Made by a program: the position numbers and the translations under genes. A stretch of 64,000 nt of DNA from Devosia aquimaris (GTDB lineage Bacteria; Pseudomonadota; Alphaproteobacteria; Rhizobiales; Devosiaceae): positions 2,345,805 to 2,409,804 of the forward strand of contig NZ_JAIEZN010000001.1 of the NCBI RefSeq assembly GCF_020169335.1, in the 5' to 3' direction. The notes under the pieces were generated by a model. That model was not told the origin of the DNA. It saw nothing but the letters and a program-made list of their open reading frames with translations, and ran no database searches. Shown here piece after piece: positions 35,029 through 43,029 of this stretch (within the stretch, counting starts at the first letter, position 1; the number at the start of each line of letters is the position of its first letter).

Positions 35029-37131
35029 TCAGTCCGTTGCGCAGTTCTCGCCGCTGCAATCGGCCGCCCCGCCATCATCGGCGTCCGGCTTGAGCAGGCT
35101 GGCGGTCTTGACCAGGCCGACGAACTCCGCCCGATACCCCCCCTCGTCGACGCCCTTGGCCGATTGTGCCAGAGCCGCAATGTCCGACCAATCCATGCTG
35201 CCACCATAGACACTGCCTTTGAGCTTCTGCCCGAACGCGGCAACCGCAGCGGCGAAGCGCATATCATCCCCGACATCGGCAATATCGCCATAGACGAGGT
35301 CCGGCGTCACCGGCGCCTCAATCAACTGGCTGACATCGCTGTCGGGCAGCTTGTAGCGCATCTTGAGAAAGCCGATCTCTGTCGCATCACCTGCCTGCGC
35401 TGCTGACTCGGCCCCGCCATAGCGCAAGGGATCGACCAACCCGCCACCAGCGCTCACCGGGGTGATTTCATAGAGCGCCGTCACCGTCGTTCCCGCGCCC
35501 ACGTCCCCTGCATCCACCGCGTCATTGTTGAAATCCTCGCGGTTGAGCATGCGCGTCTCATAGCCGATCAGGCGATATTCGCTGACCACCGCCGGGTTGA
35601 ATTCGATCTGGATCTTCACATCCTTGGCGATCATGTCGAGCGTGCCACCCAGCTCTTCGACCAGCACTTTCTGGGCCTCGCGGAAGCTCGAGATATAGCT
35701 GGCATTGCCATTCCCGTTCTGCGCCAGCGCCTGCATGGTCGCATCGTCGAGATTGCCACGACCAAAGCCCAGCACCGACAGCGTCACCCCGCTCTGGCGC
35801 TTGGCCGCGATGAAGGCCTTGAGCCTTTCGGGATCATCAATGCCGACATTGAAATCGCCATCGGTGGCCAGGATGACCCGATTGGTGCCGTCAGCCACCT
35901 TGGCCTCTTCGGCCAGCCGATAGGCCAGTTCGATCCCCTCGGCGCCCGCCGTGCCGCCACCGGCAGCAAGATCGTCCAGCGCCGAGAGGATGCGCGCCTT
36001 CTGCGCCGCCTTGGTCGGCTCCAGCACCACCCCGGCCGAGCCGGCATAGGCCACGATCGACACCGTGTCCTGATCGCCCAACTGATCCACCAGCAGCCCA
36101 AACGCCCGCTTCAGCAATGGAAGCTTGTCGGCTTCGTCCATAGAGCCTGACGTATCGATCAGGAACACCAGATTGCTCGGCTTGTGCACGCCATCGGCCG
36201 GCGGCACATAGCCCTTGATGCCGATTTGCAGCAGCTCTGTCTTGGGATTCCACGGCGTCGGGAATACCGCCATCGTCGGCTTGAATGGCGCATCGGCGCT
36301 GGTCGCGGCCGGATAGTCATAGGGGAAATAATTGACCATCTCCTCGATGCGCACGGCGTCGGCCTCGGGCATGTAGCCATCCTCCAGCGCCCGCCGCACA
36401 TAGCTGTAGCTGGCGGTGTCGACATCGATGGAGAAGGTCGAAACCGGCTCCTCGGCAACCACCTTGAGCCGCTGTTCGTCGAAGCTCGCGAAGCTGTCGC
36501 CCGAAAGCGCATCCATCGGTGACGCCAGTGTGGTTGGTGACGGCGCGCCGGCCACCATCTTGGCCGCTGGCGCCATGGACTCCTGCATCCTCTGCGGCGC
36601 GATGGCGGCGCTGCTGACCGCAATGTTCTCGGCGGGGCTCGGGGCGACCGGCAGGGGCAATGGCGCCGGCTCGGCTGATACCACAGCCTCGGAAGCATCC
36701 GCCTCGGCGGTTGCCTCTTCCTTGTCCTGCTGCGCGACCGCGAGGTCAGCCGTCGTGATTGCCGGCGCATCATCGGCCGGGATCGGGACCACCGGCGTTG
36801 CCGCAACCGTCTTGGCCGGCGTGGCACCACCCGGCGTCAGCGCGGTGGTCGAATAGAGCTGATAACCCAGTGGCAGCAGCAACAGGGCAACGGCGGCCGT
36901 GCCCAGGGGATAGCGCAGGTCCATGATCGAATTCCCTTTCAAGGAAGTGATGATGGACCTCAGACGCGCGCCGAAGCCGTTGCCTTTGGTTGGTGCTGTG
37001 CTTTTTTGTTGCTCCGCTGCAAAAGCCGCCATGCCGGCCGCCAGCGCCCGCCTGCGCGCCGCGTCACCGGCCGGCGGCACCTGGCCGCTCTTGAGCGCGT
37101 CGAAGGGATCAGGGTTCATCTTGTCACTCAT
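35029..37131 (-). CDS. Membrane-anchored VWA-domain protein (YfbK-like)
   Basis: A 700-residue protein. The first 72 residues are cytoplasmic and resemble a short anti-sigma-like tail; a membrane helix follows at about 75-93 and then an Ala/Pro-rich periplasmic linker. A von Willebrand domain starts near residue 230; its metal site DTSGS lies at 326-330, with TGGGTAGAEGI and ATDGDFNVGI. A C-terminal domain of the DUF3520 type follows, with a final CSGENC. Its ATG overlaps the stop of the ECF sigma gene (ATGA), so the N-terminal segment may restrain that sigma factor. Ligand and signal unknown. Confidence 0.88.
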   Translation of the reverse strand: MSDKMNPDPFDALKSGQVPPAGDAARRRALAAGMAAFAAEQQKSTAPTKGNGFGARLRSIITSLKGNSIMDLRYPLGTAAVALLLLPLGYQLYSTTALTPGGATPAKTVAATPVVPIPADDAPAITTADLAVAQQDKEEATAEADASEAVVSAEPAPLPLPVAPSPAENIAVSSAAIAPQRMQESMAPAAKMVAGAPSPTTLASPMDALSGDSFASFDEQRLKVVAEEPVSTFSIDVDTASYSYVRRALEDGYMPEADAVRIEEMVNYFPYDYPAATSADAPFKPTMAVFPTPWNPKTELLQIGIKGYVPPADGVHKPSNLVFLIDTSGSMDEADKLPLLKRAFGLLVDQLGDQDTVSIVAYAGSAGVVLEPTKAAQKARILSALDDLAAGGGTAGAEGIELAYRLAEEAKVADGTNRVILATDGDFNVGIDDPERLKAFIAAKRQSGVTLSVLGFGRGNLDDATMQALAQNGNGNASYISSFREAQKVLVEELGGTLDMIAKDVKIQIEFNPAVVSEYRLIGYETRMLNREDFNNDAVDAGDVGAGTTVTALYEITPVSAGGGLVDPLRYGGAESAAQAGDATEIGFLKMRYKLPDSDVSQLIEAPVTPDLVYGDIADVGDDMRFAAAVAAFGQKLKGSVYGGSMDWSDIAALAQSAKGVDEGGYRAEFVGLVKTASLLKPDADDGGAADCSGENCATD

Positions 37132-37682
37132 AGCAGCCCTCTCAGGGTCTTGCGGGCCTGGTGGACATGGAACGACACGGTGGCTTCCTTGATGCCCATG
37201 ATCTCGGCCGCAGCCGCGTGGCTCATGTCTTCGGCATAGACCAGCAGCACGGCGTCGCGCTGCTGCTCGGGCAGGCGGCGCACCGCATCCCACAGGGCTT
37301 GGTGCGCCAGCCCGTCTTCCTGTTCCGGTCTTTGACTGTCCGGCGCCAATTCGGCATAGGCATCGGCATGACGCCCGCGTCGCTTACCGGCCCGCTGCAT
37401 GTCGCGCACCATGTTGAGCGTGATGCGGAACACCCAGCTTGAGAAAGCCGAGCGCCCGTCAAACTGGGCAATCACGCTCCCCAGCTTGACGCACACATCC
37501 TGCGCCACATCCTCGGCATCGCTGCGATTGCCGCACCATTTCCACGCCGTGCGATAGATACGGTCATACTGGTCGGCGAGCAGTTCGCCGAACGCCTCGG
37601 CGTCGCCGTTCTGGGCGCGCACCACCAGGGCCCGCGTCAGCGCCTCGCCGGCCTCCTCCGCCCCTGCGGCAGTCAGTCCCAT
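37128..37682 (-). CDS. ECF-type RNA polymerase sigma factor
   Basis: A 184-residue sigma-70-family factor with region 2 (LLADQYDRIYRTAWKWCGNRSDAEDVAQDVCVKL) and region 4 (LPEQQRDAVLLVYAEDMSHAAAAEIMGIKEATVSFHVHQARKTL), without regions 1 and 3. The start is uncertain: the ATG at 37682 or a GTG at 37697. It is translationally coupled to the membrane VWA gene, whose short cytosolic tail may act as its anti-sigma partner. Confidence 0.88.
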   Translation of the reverse strand: MGLTAAGAEEAGEALTRALVVRAQNGDAEAFGELLADQYDRIYRTAWKWCGNRSDAEDVAQDVCVKLGSVIAQFDGRSAFSSWVFRITLNMVRDMQRAGKRRGRHADAYAELAPDSQRPEQEDGLAHQALWDAVRRLPEQQRDAVLLVYAEDMSHAAAAEIMGIKEATVSFHVHQARKTLRGLL

Positions 37683-37791
37683 TACCAAGCCATGCACCTG
37701 CCGAGCCTTACCTCTGGACCCATTCTAGTGCTAAGACGCCGCCAGCGCGGCCATCCTTTGGCGGCGAGCAAAGATTTTTTCGGAGTGCCTG

Positions 37792-37992
37792 ATGGAAGAG
37801 CCCAAGCTGAGCCCCTTCGCCCTCACCCGCTCGCGCGTCGTGCTGCTCGTGCTCGGCGCCGTGCTGGTGCTGATCGTCATTTCCACATCCATGGGCGGGC
37901 TGAGCTCCTATCAGCAGCTCAAGGAGGCGGCCAACGCCGCCAAGGCCGGAACGCCCGACATTGGCGCGCCGGCGAACACCGTCTCGCCCTGA
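37792..37992 (+). CDS. Small single-pass membrane protein
   Basis: A 66-residue protein with one strong membrane helix (VVLLVLGAVLVLIVISTS, about 16-33) and a short polar C-terminus rich in Ala. CGGAG lies before the ATG. I do not recognise a family. It lies between the divergent ECF sigma gene and the convergent mnmA. Confidence 0.6.
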   Translation: MEEPKLSPFALTRSRVVLLVLGAVLVLIVISTSMGGLSSYQQLKEAANAAKAGTPDIGAPANTVSP

Positions 37993-37998
37993 TCGCGC

Positions 37999-39150
37999 CT
38001 AGGCCGCGAAAACCTGCGGCACCGCCTCGGCAATAAAGCCGCCGCCAAGCACTTCTGATGTCGCCGTGTCGTCAGCGTAGAATACGCAGGCCTGGCCCGG
38101 CGAAATGCCATATTCGCCGCTCACCAGCGTCACGAACACCTCGCCATCCCGGCTCTGGATCACCGCCGGCTGCGGGCCACGGGTCGACCGCACCTTGACT
38201 TCGACGGGCGCGCCATTGCCGGCCGTCAGTTGGGCCAGCGGGATACCACCCAGCCAGTTGACGTCGCGCAGACGCACCGTGTGGGTCTTGAGCGCTTCGC
38301 GCGGTCCAACGATCACCCGGCCCGTCTTGTGCTCGAGCTTGATGACATAGAGCGGCTCAGCCGCTGCCACGCCCAGGCCCTTGCGCTGGCCGATGGTGTA
38401 GTTGACGATGCCCTCATGGGTGCCCAGCACGCGGCCATCAAGATGCACGATCTCGCCCTTGGCAACGGCCTCGGGGTGCATCTTGCGGATGATGTCGGCA
38501 TATTTGCCCTGCGGCACAAAGCAGATGTCCTGGCTGTCGTGCTTGTCAGCGATCTCGAGCCCCATCTCCCGGGCCAGGTCGCGCACTTCGGCCTTGCCCA
38601 TGCCGCCCAACGGAAAGCGCAGATAGTCGAGCTGCTCCTGCGTGGTGGCAAACAGGAAATAGGTCTGGTCGCGGTCGCCGTCGACCGGGCGGAACAGCTG
38701 TCGCCGGCCGTCTTCGCCAAGCCTGGACTGCACATAATGGCCGGTCGCAAGGGCATCGGCCCCCAGTTCCTGCGCCACCGCCATCAGGTCCACGAACTTG
38801 ACCGACTGGTTGCAGGCGATGCAGGGCACCGGCGTTTCACCCTGCTGATATGCATTGGCGAACGGCGCGATCACGCTCTTTTTGAAGCGCTCTTCATAGT
38901 CCAGCACATAGTGGGGAATGCCCAGCGTCGCCGCCACCCGGCGCGCATCATGGATGTCCTGACCGGCACAGCACGCGCCCTTCCGGTGCGTTGCCTCGCC
39001 ATGGTCATACAGCTGCAGGGTCACCCCCACCACGTCATAGCCCTGCCGGGCCAGAAGGCCCGCGACAACAGAGGAATCCACGCCACCCGACATGGCCACG
39101 ACGACGCGCGTGTCCTGGGGGCGCTTGGCAATATCAAGCGAGTTCAGCAT
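37999..39150 (-). CDS. mnmA: tRNA-specific 2-thiouridylase MnmA
   Basis: A 383-residue enzyme that thiolates U34 of tRNA-Lys, -Glu and -Gln. The ATP PP-loop SGGVDSS is at residues 21-27. The catalytic Cys is in [11 protein letters not shown] and the second Cys in [13 protein letters not shown]. The C-terminal part has the IGQRKGLG motif and the family beta-barrel. It is divergent from fliK across a 243-bp region that carries a sigma-54 promoter and a likely FlbD site. Confidence 0.96.
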   Translation of the reverse strand: MLNSLDIAKRPQDTRVVVAMSGGVDSSVVAGLLARQGYDVVGVTLQLYDHGEATHRKGACCAGQDIHDARRVAATLGIPHYVLDYEERFKKSVIAPFANAYQQGETPVPCIACNQSVKFVDLMAVAQELGADALATGHYVQSRLGEDGRRQLFRPVDGDRDQTYFLFATTQEQLDYLRFPLGGMGKAEVRDLAREMGLEIADKHDSQDICFVPQGKYADIIRKMHPEAVAKGEIVHLDGRVLGTHEGIVNYTIGQRKGLGVAAAEPLYVIKLEHKTGRVIVGPREALKTHTVRLRDVNWLGGIPLAQLTAGNGAPVEVKVRSTRGPQPAVIQSRDGEVFVTLVSGEYGISPGQACVFYADDTATSEVLGGGFIAEAVPQVFAA

Positions 39151-39234
39151 CAGATCAGGATCCGGTTGGGTTCAAGGGCCAGCGGACGAAAGTCGCCGCT
39201 GCATAGCGCCTTCCCCATCCGCTCGCAAGTTTTG

Positions 39235-39252
39235 CCCGGCAAGTCTTGCCGC
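39235..39252. promoter_or_regulatory. Probable FlbD (ftr-like) binding site upstream of fliK
   Basis: CCCGGCAAGTCTTGCCGC contains the perfect dyad CGGCAA-GTC-TTGCCG. It lies 86 bp upstream of the fliK sigma-54 promoter, a normal enhancer distance. A similar dyad is before fliF. FlbD is encoded in the cluster and, in Caulobacter, acts from ftr elements of this general form (from memory). Confidence 0.65.
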
Positions 39253-39337
39253 ATGGCAGCCGCGCTCCCGATGACGACAACCCGGCACTCGTCCGCAAAC
39301 CACTGATGCAATGTAATTTCTTGCCCTTCCCCCGACT

Positions 39338-39353
39338 TGGCAAGGCTCTTGCA
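39338..39353 (+). promoter_or_regulatory. Sigma-54 promoter of fliK
   Basis: TGGCAAGGCTCTTGCA matches TGGCAYR-N4-TTGCW with one change (A for C/T at position 6). It ends 40 bp upstream of the fliK start. Confidence 0.75.
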
Positions 39354-39393
39354 TTGATAGGGCTGGATTAGTCCCCTTTTCGCGAGTTGCGCC

Positions 39394-41013
39394 GTGGTAT
39401 CTCATTTGACCGTAACGCCCAGCACTGCTTCAGGTGCCCCTGCACGCGCCTTCAACGCCCAGGCGGGCGGAGACGACGCGCCGGCCACCGATGGGACCTT
39501 TGCTGCTTTGCTCGGCAATATGGCAAAGGCCGACAAGGGCGCACGCTCCGGCATGGCCGGGATGATCGATGCAGCGCTCGAGAGCCTGTCCAAATTTACC
39601 CAGGCAGGCGGCGCCGACGCCGAAACCCAGGACGATCAGCCGGCTGACCCCCAGGCCATCGCCGCCGTCATCGATGCGCCGGTTGCCATCAAGGGCGACA
39701 TCGACGCCAAGGCGACATTCGCCAGCCTGATTCACGACCTCTCGAGCCTCAAGCAGAGCCTTGACGCCGGCGAGCCGGTCGATCCGGAGCTGCTCAAGCG
39801 CATCGACACCGCGCTCGATGCCCTCGGCGCCAAGTTCGACATCGACCTGGGTAGCGATATTGGCAACGCCGCCGACGATGACGCCCTCAAGGCCCTGCTG
39901 GCGGTCACCGCTGACGACGCGACGCCCAAGGCCGAAGTGACCAAGTCTCTGGCGCCGCTGGTGGAAGCCCTGCGCGCAGCAAGCGCCGCCAATGCCTCCG
40001 CCCAGGCGACCACTGAAGTGGTCCACCCCGGCCAGCTCCAGGCGGTCAGCAACAAATTGCAGGCGCTTCTTCAGGCACTCAACGGCAAGGCCGAGAAATC
40101 GGTCGATCTGGCGGCCCTTGGTCTTGCTGACAACGCCGCGCCCGACGCCGAGCTGACTGCAGCCCTGGCCAAGCTCACGAGCAGCACTGCCAAGGTCGAG
40201 CCAAGCGCCACGGTCCCCACGCTGGCTACCCCCAGCCTCAAGCTCACCGAACCCACGCTTACGGGCAAAGGCGAAGCGCAGCCCACGCCTGCCGCCACGC
40301 CTGCAGAGACCAGCAGCGACAGCGCCAGCGCCGTTAAGCCCGCGGCCACGCCCGTGGTCGCCGCCGACACCGGCAGCAATTCCGGCAAGGGCAGCGACAC
40401 CCCGGACAAGTCCGACAAGCCGTCCGATGCCAAGCCGCTCGACGCCAAGGCCAGTGCCATGGCGGCCGCCGCGGCCGACAAGCCCGTCGACACCCAGCCG
40501 CCCGCGCCCAGCCAGCCGGCGCAGGTCGCCCGTGTCGATGCTGTGGCGCCGCGCGTCGTTCAGGCCGGCTATCAGACCAGCCAGCAGCAAATCAACCTGC
40601 CCCAGATTGCCTTCGAACTGGTCCGCCAGGTCAATGATGGCAATGCCCGCTTCCAGATGCGGCTTGATCCGCCCGAACTGGGGCGCATCGACGTCAAGCT
40701 CGACATCGGCGCCTCCGGTCACGTCAAGGCTCACCTGGTGGTCGACAAGGCCGAAACGCTCGATCTCATGCAGCGCGACCAGCGCGCACTGGAACGCGCT
40801 CTGCAGCAGGCCGGGCTCGACAGCGCCAAGACCAATCTCGAATTCTCGCTGCGTCAGAGCCCGTTCAGTGGCGGCCAGCAGCAGGGACGCGACCAGCAGG
40901 AGAACGCCTTTGGCTTGCAGGGCCAGGCGAAAGACACCGTCGAGGACGTCCCGCCCACCATCAATTTGTACCGCGCGAGCCTTTCGGCCAGCGGCGTCAA
41001 CATCATCGCGTAA
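39394..41013 (+). CDS. fliK: Flagellar hook-length control protein FliK
   Basis: A 539-residue protein. The first 390 residues are low-complexity Ala/Asp/Lys/Pro-rich, as expected for the molecular-ruler region. The conserved C-terminal domain has RFQMRLDPPELGRIDVKLDIGASGHVKAHLVVDKAETLDLMQRD, followed by a Gln-rich tail. It measures hook length and switches the export gate from hook to filament substrates. The start is a GTG. It is followed 12 bp later by flgD and is probably transcribed from the sigma-54 promoter at 39338. Confidence 0.9.
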   Translation: MVSHLTVTPSTASGAPARAFNAQAGGDDAPATDGTFAALLGNMAKADKGARSGMAGMIDAALESLSKFTQAGGADAETQDDQPADPQAIAAVIDAPVAIKGDIDAKATFASLIHDLSSLKQSLDAGEPVDPELLKRIDTALDALGAKFDIDLGSDIGNAADDDALKALLAVTADDATPKAEVTKSLAPLVEALRAASAANASAQATTEVVHPGQLQAVSNKLQALLQALNGKAEKSVDLAALGLADNAAPDAELTAALAKLTSSTAKVEPSATVPTLATPSLKLTEPTLTGKGEAQPTPAATPAETSSDSASAVKPAATPVVAADTGSNSGKGSDTPDKSDKPSDAKPLDAKASAMAAAAADKPVDTQPPAPSQPAQVARVDAVAPRVVQAGYQTSQQQINLPQIAFELVRQVNDGNARFQMRLDPPELGRIDVKLDIGASGHVKAHLVVDKAETLDLMQRDQRALERALQQAGLDSAKTNLEFSLRQSPFSGGQQQGRDQQENAFGLQGQAKDTVEDVPPTINLYRASLSASGVNIIA

Positions 41014-41025
41014 GGAGTAGGTACC

Positions 41026-41712
41026 ATGGCAGTCAGCGGCGTATCAGGATCCGGCACCTCAACCGCAACAAGCTCGGCACGCGCCGGCATTGCGGATAAT
41101 TTCGATACCTTTCTGAACATCCTTACCACCCAGCTGAAGAACCAGAACCCGCTCGATCCGCTGGATACCAACCAGTTCACCCAGCAGCTGGTGCAGTTCA
41201 GTGGCGTCGAGCAGCAGCTCAAGACCAATGAATTTCTTGAGACACTGATGCTGGCCGGCCAGAACACCGCCAAGTCGGACGCCGTGTCCTACATCGGCAA
41301 GGAAGTCACCTCGTCCGGCAAGACGGGCGAGCTGACCGACACCGACCCGGTGTTCTGGGCCTATAGCGCCGACGCCAACGCGGCCAACTCGACGGTCACG
41401 ATCAAGGATTCCAACGGCCAGGTGGTTTATACCCAGACCGGGCCGATCAGTGCCGGGCCGGGCACCTTCCGCTGGGACGGCAAGGGCAGCGATGGCAACG
41501 TCAAGCCCAATGGCGTTTATACCATCGATATCAAGGGCAAGGACGCCAACGGCAAGGACGTCAAGATCAGCACGGCCTCGATCGGTATCGTCACCGCTGT
41601 GGACTTCACCAGCGACATCCCGGTGCTCACCGTCGGCAGCCGCCGTGTCTCCATCACGGACGTCACCGACGTGCGCATCCCCGATGTTACGGCAGCCGAC
41701 CCCGAGGCCTGA
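41026..41712 (+). CDS. flgD: Flagellar hook capping protein FlgD
   Basis: A 228-residue protein with the FlgD N-terminal motif (NFDTFLNILTTQLKNQNPLDPLDTNQFTQQLVQFSGVEQQLKTN) and the C-terminal FlgD Ig-like fold (GTFRWDGKGSDGNVKPNGVYTIDIKGKDANGKDV). It caps the growing hook. GGAG lies before the ATG and it overlaps no other gene; the pair fliK-flgD ends at a strong terminator. Confidence 0.94.
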   Translation: MAVSGVSGSGTSTATSSARAGIADNFDTFLNILTTQLKNQNPLDPLDTNQFTQQLVQFSGVEQQLKTNEFLETLMLAGQNTAKSDAVSYIGKEVTSSGKTGELTDTDPVFWAYSADANAANSTVTIKDSNGQVVYTQTGPISAGPGTFRWDGKGSDGNVKPNGVYTIDIKGKDANGKDVKISTASIGIVTAVDFTSDIPVLTVGSRRVSITDVTDVRIPDVTAADPEA

Positions 41713-41735
41713 TACCCTTCTGTCAGCCTGCTTGG

Positions 41736-41764
41736 CGCCCCCGCAAGCGGGGGCGTTTCTGTTT
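41736..41764 (+). terminator. Terminator after flgD
   Basis: CGCCCCCGC-AA-GCGGGGGCG followed by TTTCTGTTT. Confidence 0.88.
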
Positions 41765-41827
41765 GCGAAAACTTGAAATCAATCCTTTGATATTCAAGCC
41801 CATTCTTAACCTGTTGTAAGCATCCCC

Positions 41828-41842
41828 TTAGTCGAATTTTAA
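41828..41842. promoter_or_regulatory. CtrA-like box upstream of sciP
   Basis: TTAGTCGAATTTTAA fits TTAA-N7-TTAA at seven of eight positions and lies 50 bp before the sciP start. CtrA activates sciP in Caulobacter. Confidence 0.5.
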
Positions 41843-41853
41843 GGCCGTTGGCC

Positions 41854-41890
41854 TACTCTCTCAGCATATGGTCAGGTTGAGTAGAGAGTA
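41854..41890 (+). promoter_or_regulatory. Inverted repeat covering the sciP ribosome-binding site
   Basis: TACTCTCT (41854-41861) and AGAGAGTA (41883-41890) are perfect complements. The right arm contains the only plausible Shine-Dalgarno sequence, two bases before the ATG at 41893, so folding would hide it. Confidence 0.4.
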
Positions 41891-41892
41891 AA

Positions 41893-42171
41893 ATGACCGT
41901 ACAAATGCGTCCTCGCGTTAAGTACGTTATCGGACCGGACGGAAGTCCGCTCACGATTGCAGACCTTCCCCCCGCCAATACGCGGAGGTGGGTCATCCGC
42001 CGTAAAGCCGAAGTCGTCGCAGCAGTGCGCGGCGGTCTGCTCAGCCTTGAAGAGGCCTGCGACCGTTACACGCTGAGCGTCGACGAATTCCTGAACTGGC
42101 AGGCCGCTATCGACAAGCATGGACTTGCCGGGCTGCGGACCACTTGGATCCAGCACTACCGCGAAGGCTGA
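41893..42171 (+). CDS. sciP: CtrA inhibitor SciP (DUF1153)
   Basis: A 92-residue protein that is almost fully conserved with the family: RPRVKYVIGPDGSPLTIADLPP, then RRKAEVVAAVRGGLLSLEEAC and the helix-turn-helix-like DRYTLSVDEFLNWQ. SciP binds CtrA at target promoters and blocks its transcriptional activity in G1. Its location between flgD and the fliF operon puts it among CtrA's own targets. A CtrA-like box precedes it and a 14-bp-stem terminator follows. Confidence 0.95.
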   Translation: MTVQMRPRVKYVIGPDGSPLTIADLPPANTRRWVIRRKAEVVAAVRGGLLSLEEACDRYTLSVDEFLNWQAAIDKHGLAGLRTTWIQHYREG

Positions 42172-42200
42172 GCCGCAAGGCTCTTGAGCTCAGACATTTC

Positions 42201-42232
42201 AAAGCCCGCCCGGAGACATCCGGGCGGGCTTT
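42201..42232. terminator. Bidirectional terminator between sciP and a GST gene
   Basis: AAAGCCCGCCCGGA-GACA-TCCGGGCGGGCTTT, a perfect 14-bp stem ending in T/A runs on either strand. Confidence 0.88.
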
Positions 42233-42247
42233 GCTGTTCATCTCGCC

Positions 42248-42871
42248 TCAGGGTGTAGCAGGCGTTACCCAGGGGGCCGCCGCCGGCCGCTCGATCATGC
42301 GCCGATAATAGGCTTCCGAAGCCGGCATTGGCGCATGCTCGAATGGAATTGCGAACCACCGGTGCAGGCCCAGCGTAATGCAGATGTCTGCCAGCGAGAA
42401 ATCGCTGCCCACCACGAATTCGCCGCCCTTGGCAAGGTGCGCCTCGATAATGGCCATCTTGCCCGTCCAGACTGCAATATTCTGCGCCAGGGCACCGGCA
42501 TCGTCATAGCCGGCTTCTTTGCGGATAATCGCCCGCAGCGGATACCCCCAGTGCGAACTCATCTCATTGTTTTGCCATAGCACCCACTGCATGGCATGCG
42601 CCTGCTCACGGCTGTCCCGGGGCAGCAGGGCACCATTGCCATAGACCTGGTTGATGTACCCCAGAATGGCGATGCTCTCCCACAGCACGAAGTCGCCTTC
42701 GATCAGCACGGGAACCTGCGCATTGGGATTCAGCGCCAGAAATTCGGGGACCTTCGGATCGCGCAACGGCAGACCCCAGTCCTCCCGTTCATACTCGACA
42801 CCCAACTCGTCGAGCGCCCATAGCGCCTTGCGGACATTGATCGAGGTGATCCGCCCCAGCAGTTTCAGCAT
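42248..42871 (-). CDS. Glutathione S-transferase family protein
   Basis: A 207-residue GST. The N-domain has SINVRKALWALDELGVEYER with Ser10/Asn12 near the glutathione site, and NPNAQVPVLIEGDFVLWESIAILGYI with cis-Pro and the Glu-Ser pair. The C-domain contains FSLADICITLGLHRW. It interrupts the flagellar region and is divergent from fliF across a control region with FlbD- and CtrA-like sites. Substrate unknown. Confidence 0.88.
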   Translation of the reverse strand: MLKLLGRITSINVRKALWALDELGVEYEREDWGLPLRDPKVPEFLALNPNAQVPVLIEGDFVLWESIAILGYINQVYGNGALLPRDSREQAHAMQWVLWQNNEMSSHWGYPLRAIIRKEAGYDDAGALAQNIAVWTGKMAIIEAHLAKGGEFVVGSDFSLADICITLGLHRWFAIPFEHAPMPASEAYYRRMIERPAAAPWVTPATP

Positions 42872-42895
42872 TTTTGGTACCTTTGGTTTACCCAG

Positions 42896-42913
42896 CCCGG
42901 CAATTTATGCCGG
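42896..42913. promoter_or_regulatory. Probable FlbD (ftr-like) site upstream of fliF
   Basis: CCCGGCAATTTATGCCGG contains the perfect dyad CCGGCA-ATTTA-TGCCGG. It shares CCCGGCA...TGCCG with the site before fliK. In Caulobacter FlbD represses fliF from such a site. Confidence 0.6.
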
Positions 42914-42936
42914 AATTCGCATTCTGGCACCAAGAG

Positions 42937-42951
42937 TTAAGATTATGTTTA
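42937..42951. promoter_or_regulatory. CtrA-like box upstream of fliF
   Basis: TTAAGATTATGTTTA fits TTAA-N7-TTAA at seven of eight positions and lies about 80 bp before the fliF start. Confidence 0.5.
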
Positions 42952-43029
42952 CCATCCGCTAGGTAATTTTTGCCCAGCGACCGTCACGCCCCCTGCGTTG
43001 ATCCGGTCCAGTTGGAATCGAGTGCCGGC

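Noticed and set aside
42925..42940. Possible sigma-54 promoter upstream of fliF (TGGCACC...)
   Set aside because: The -12 half reads GTTAA and does not match TTGCW.
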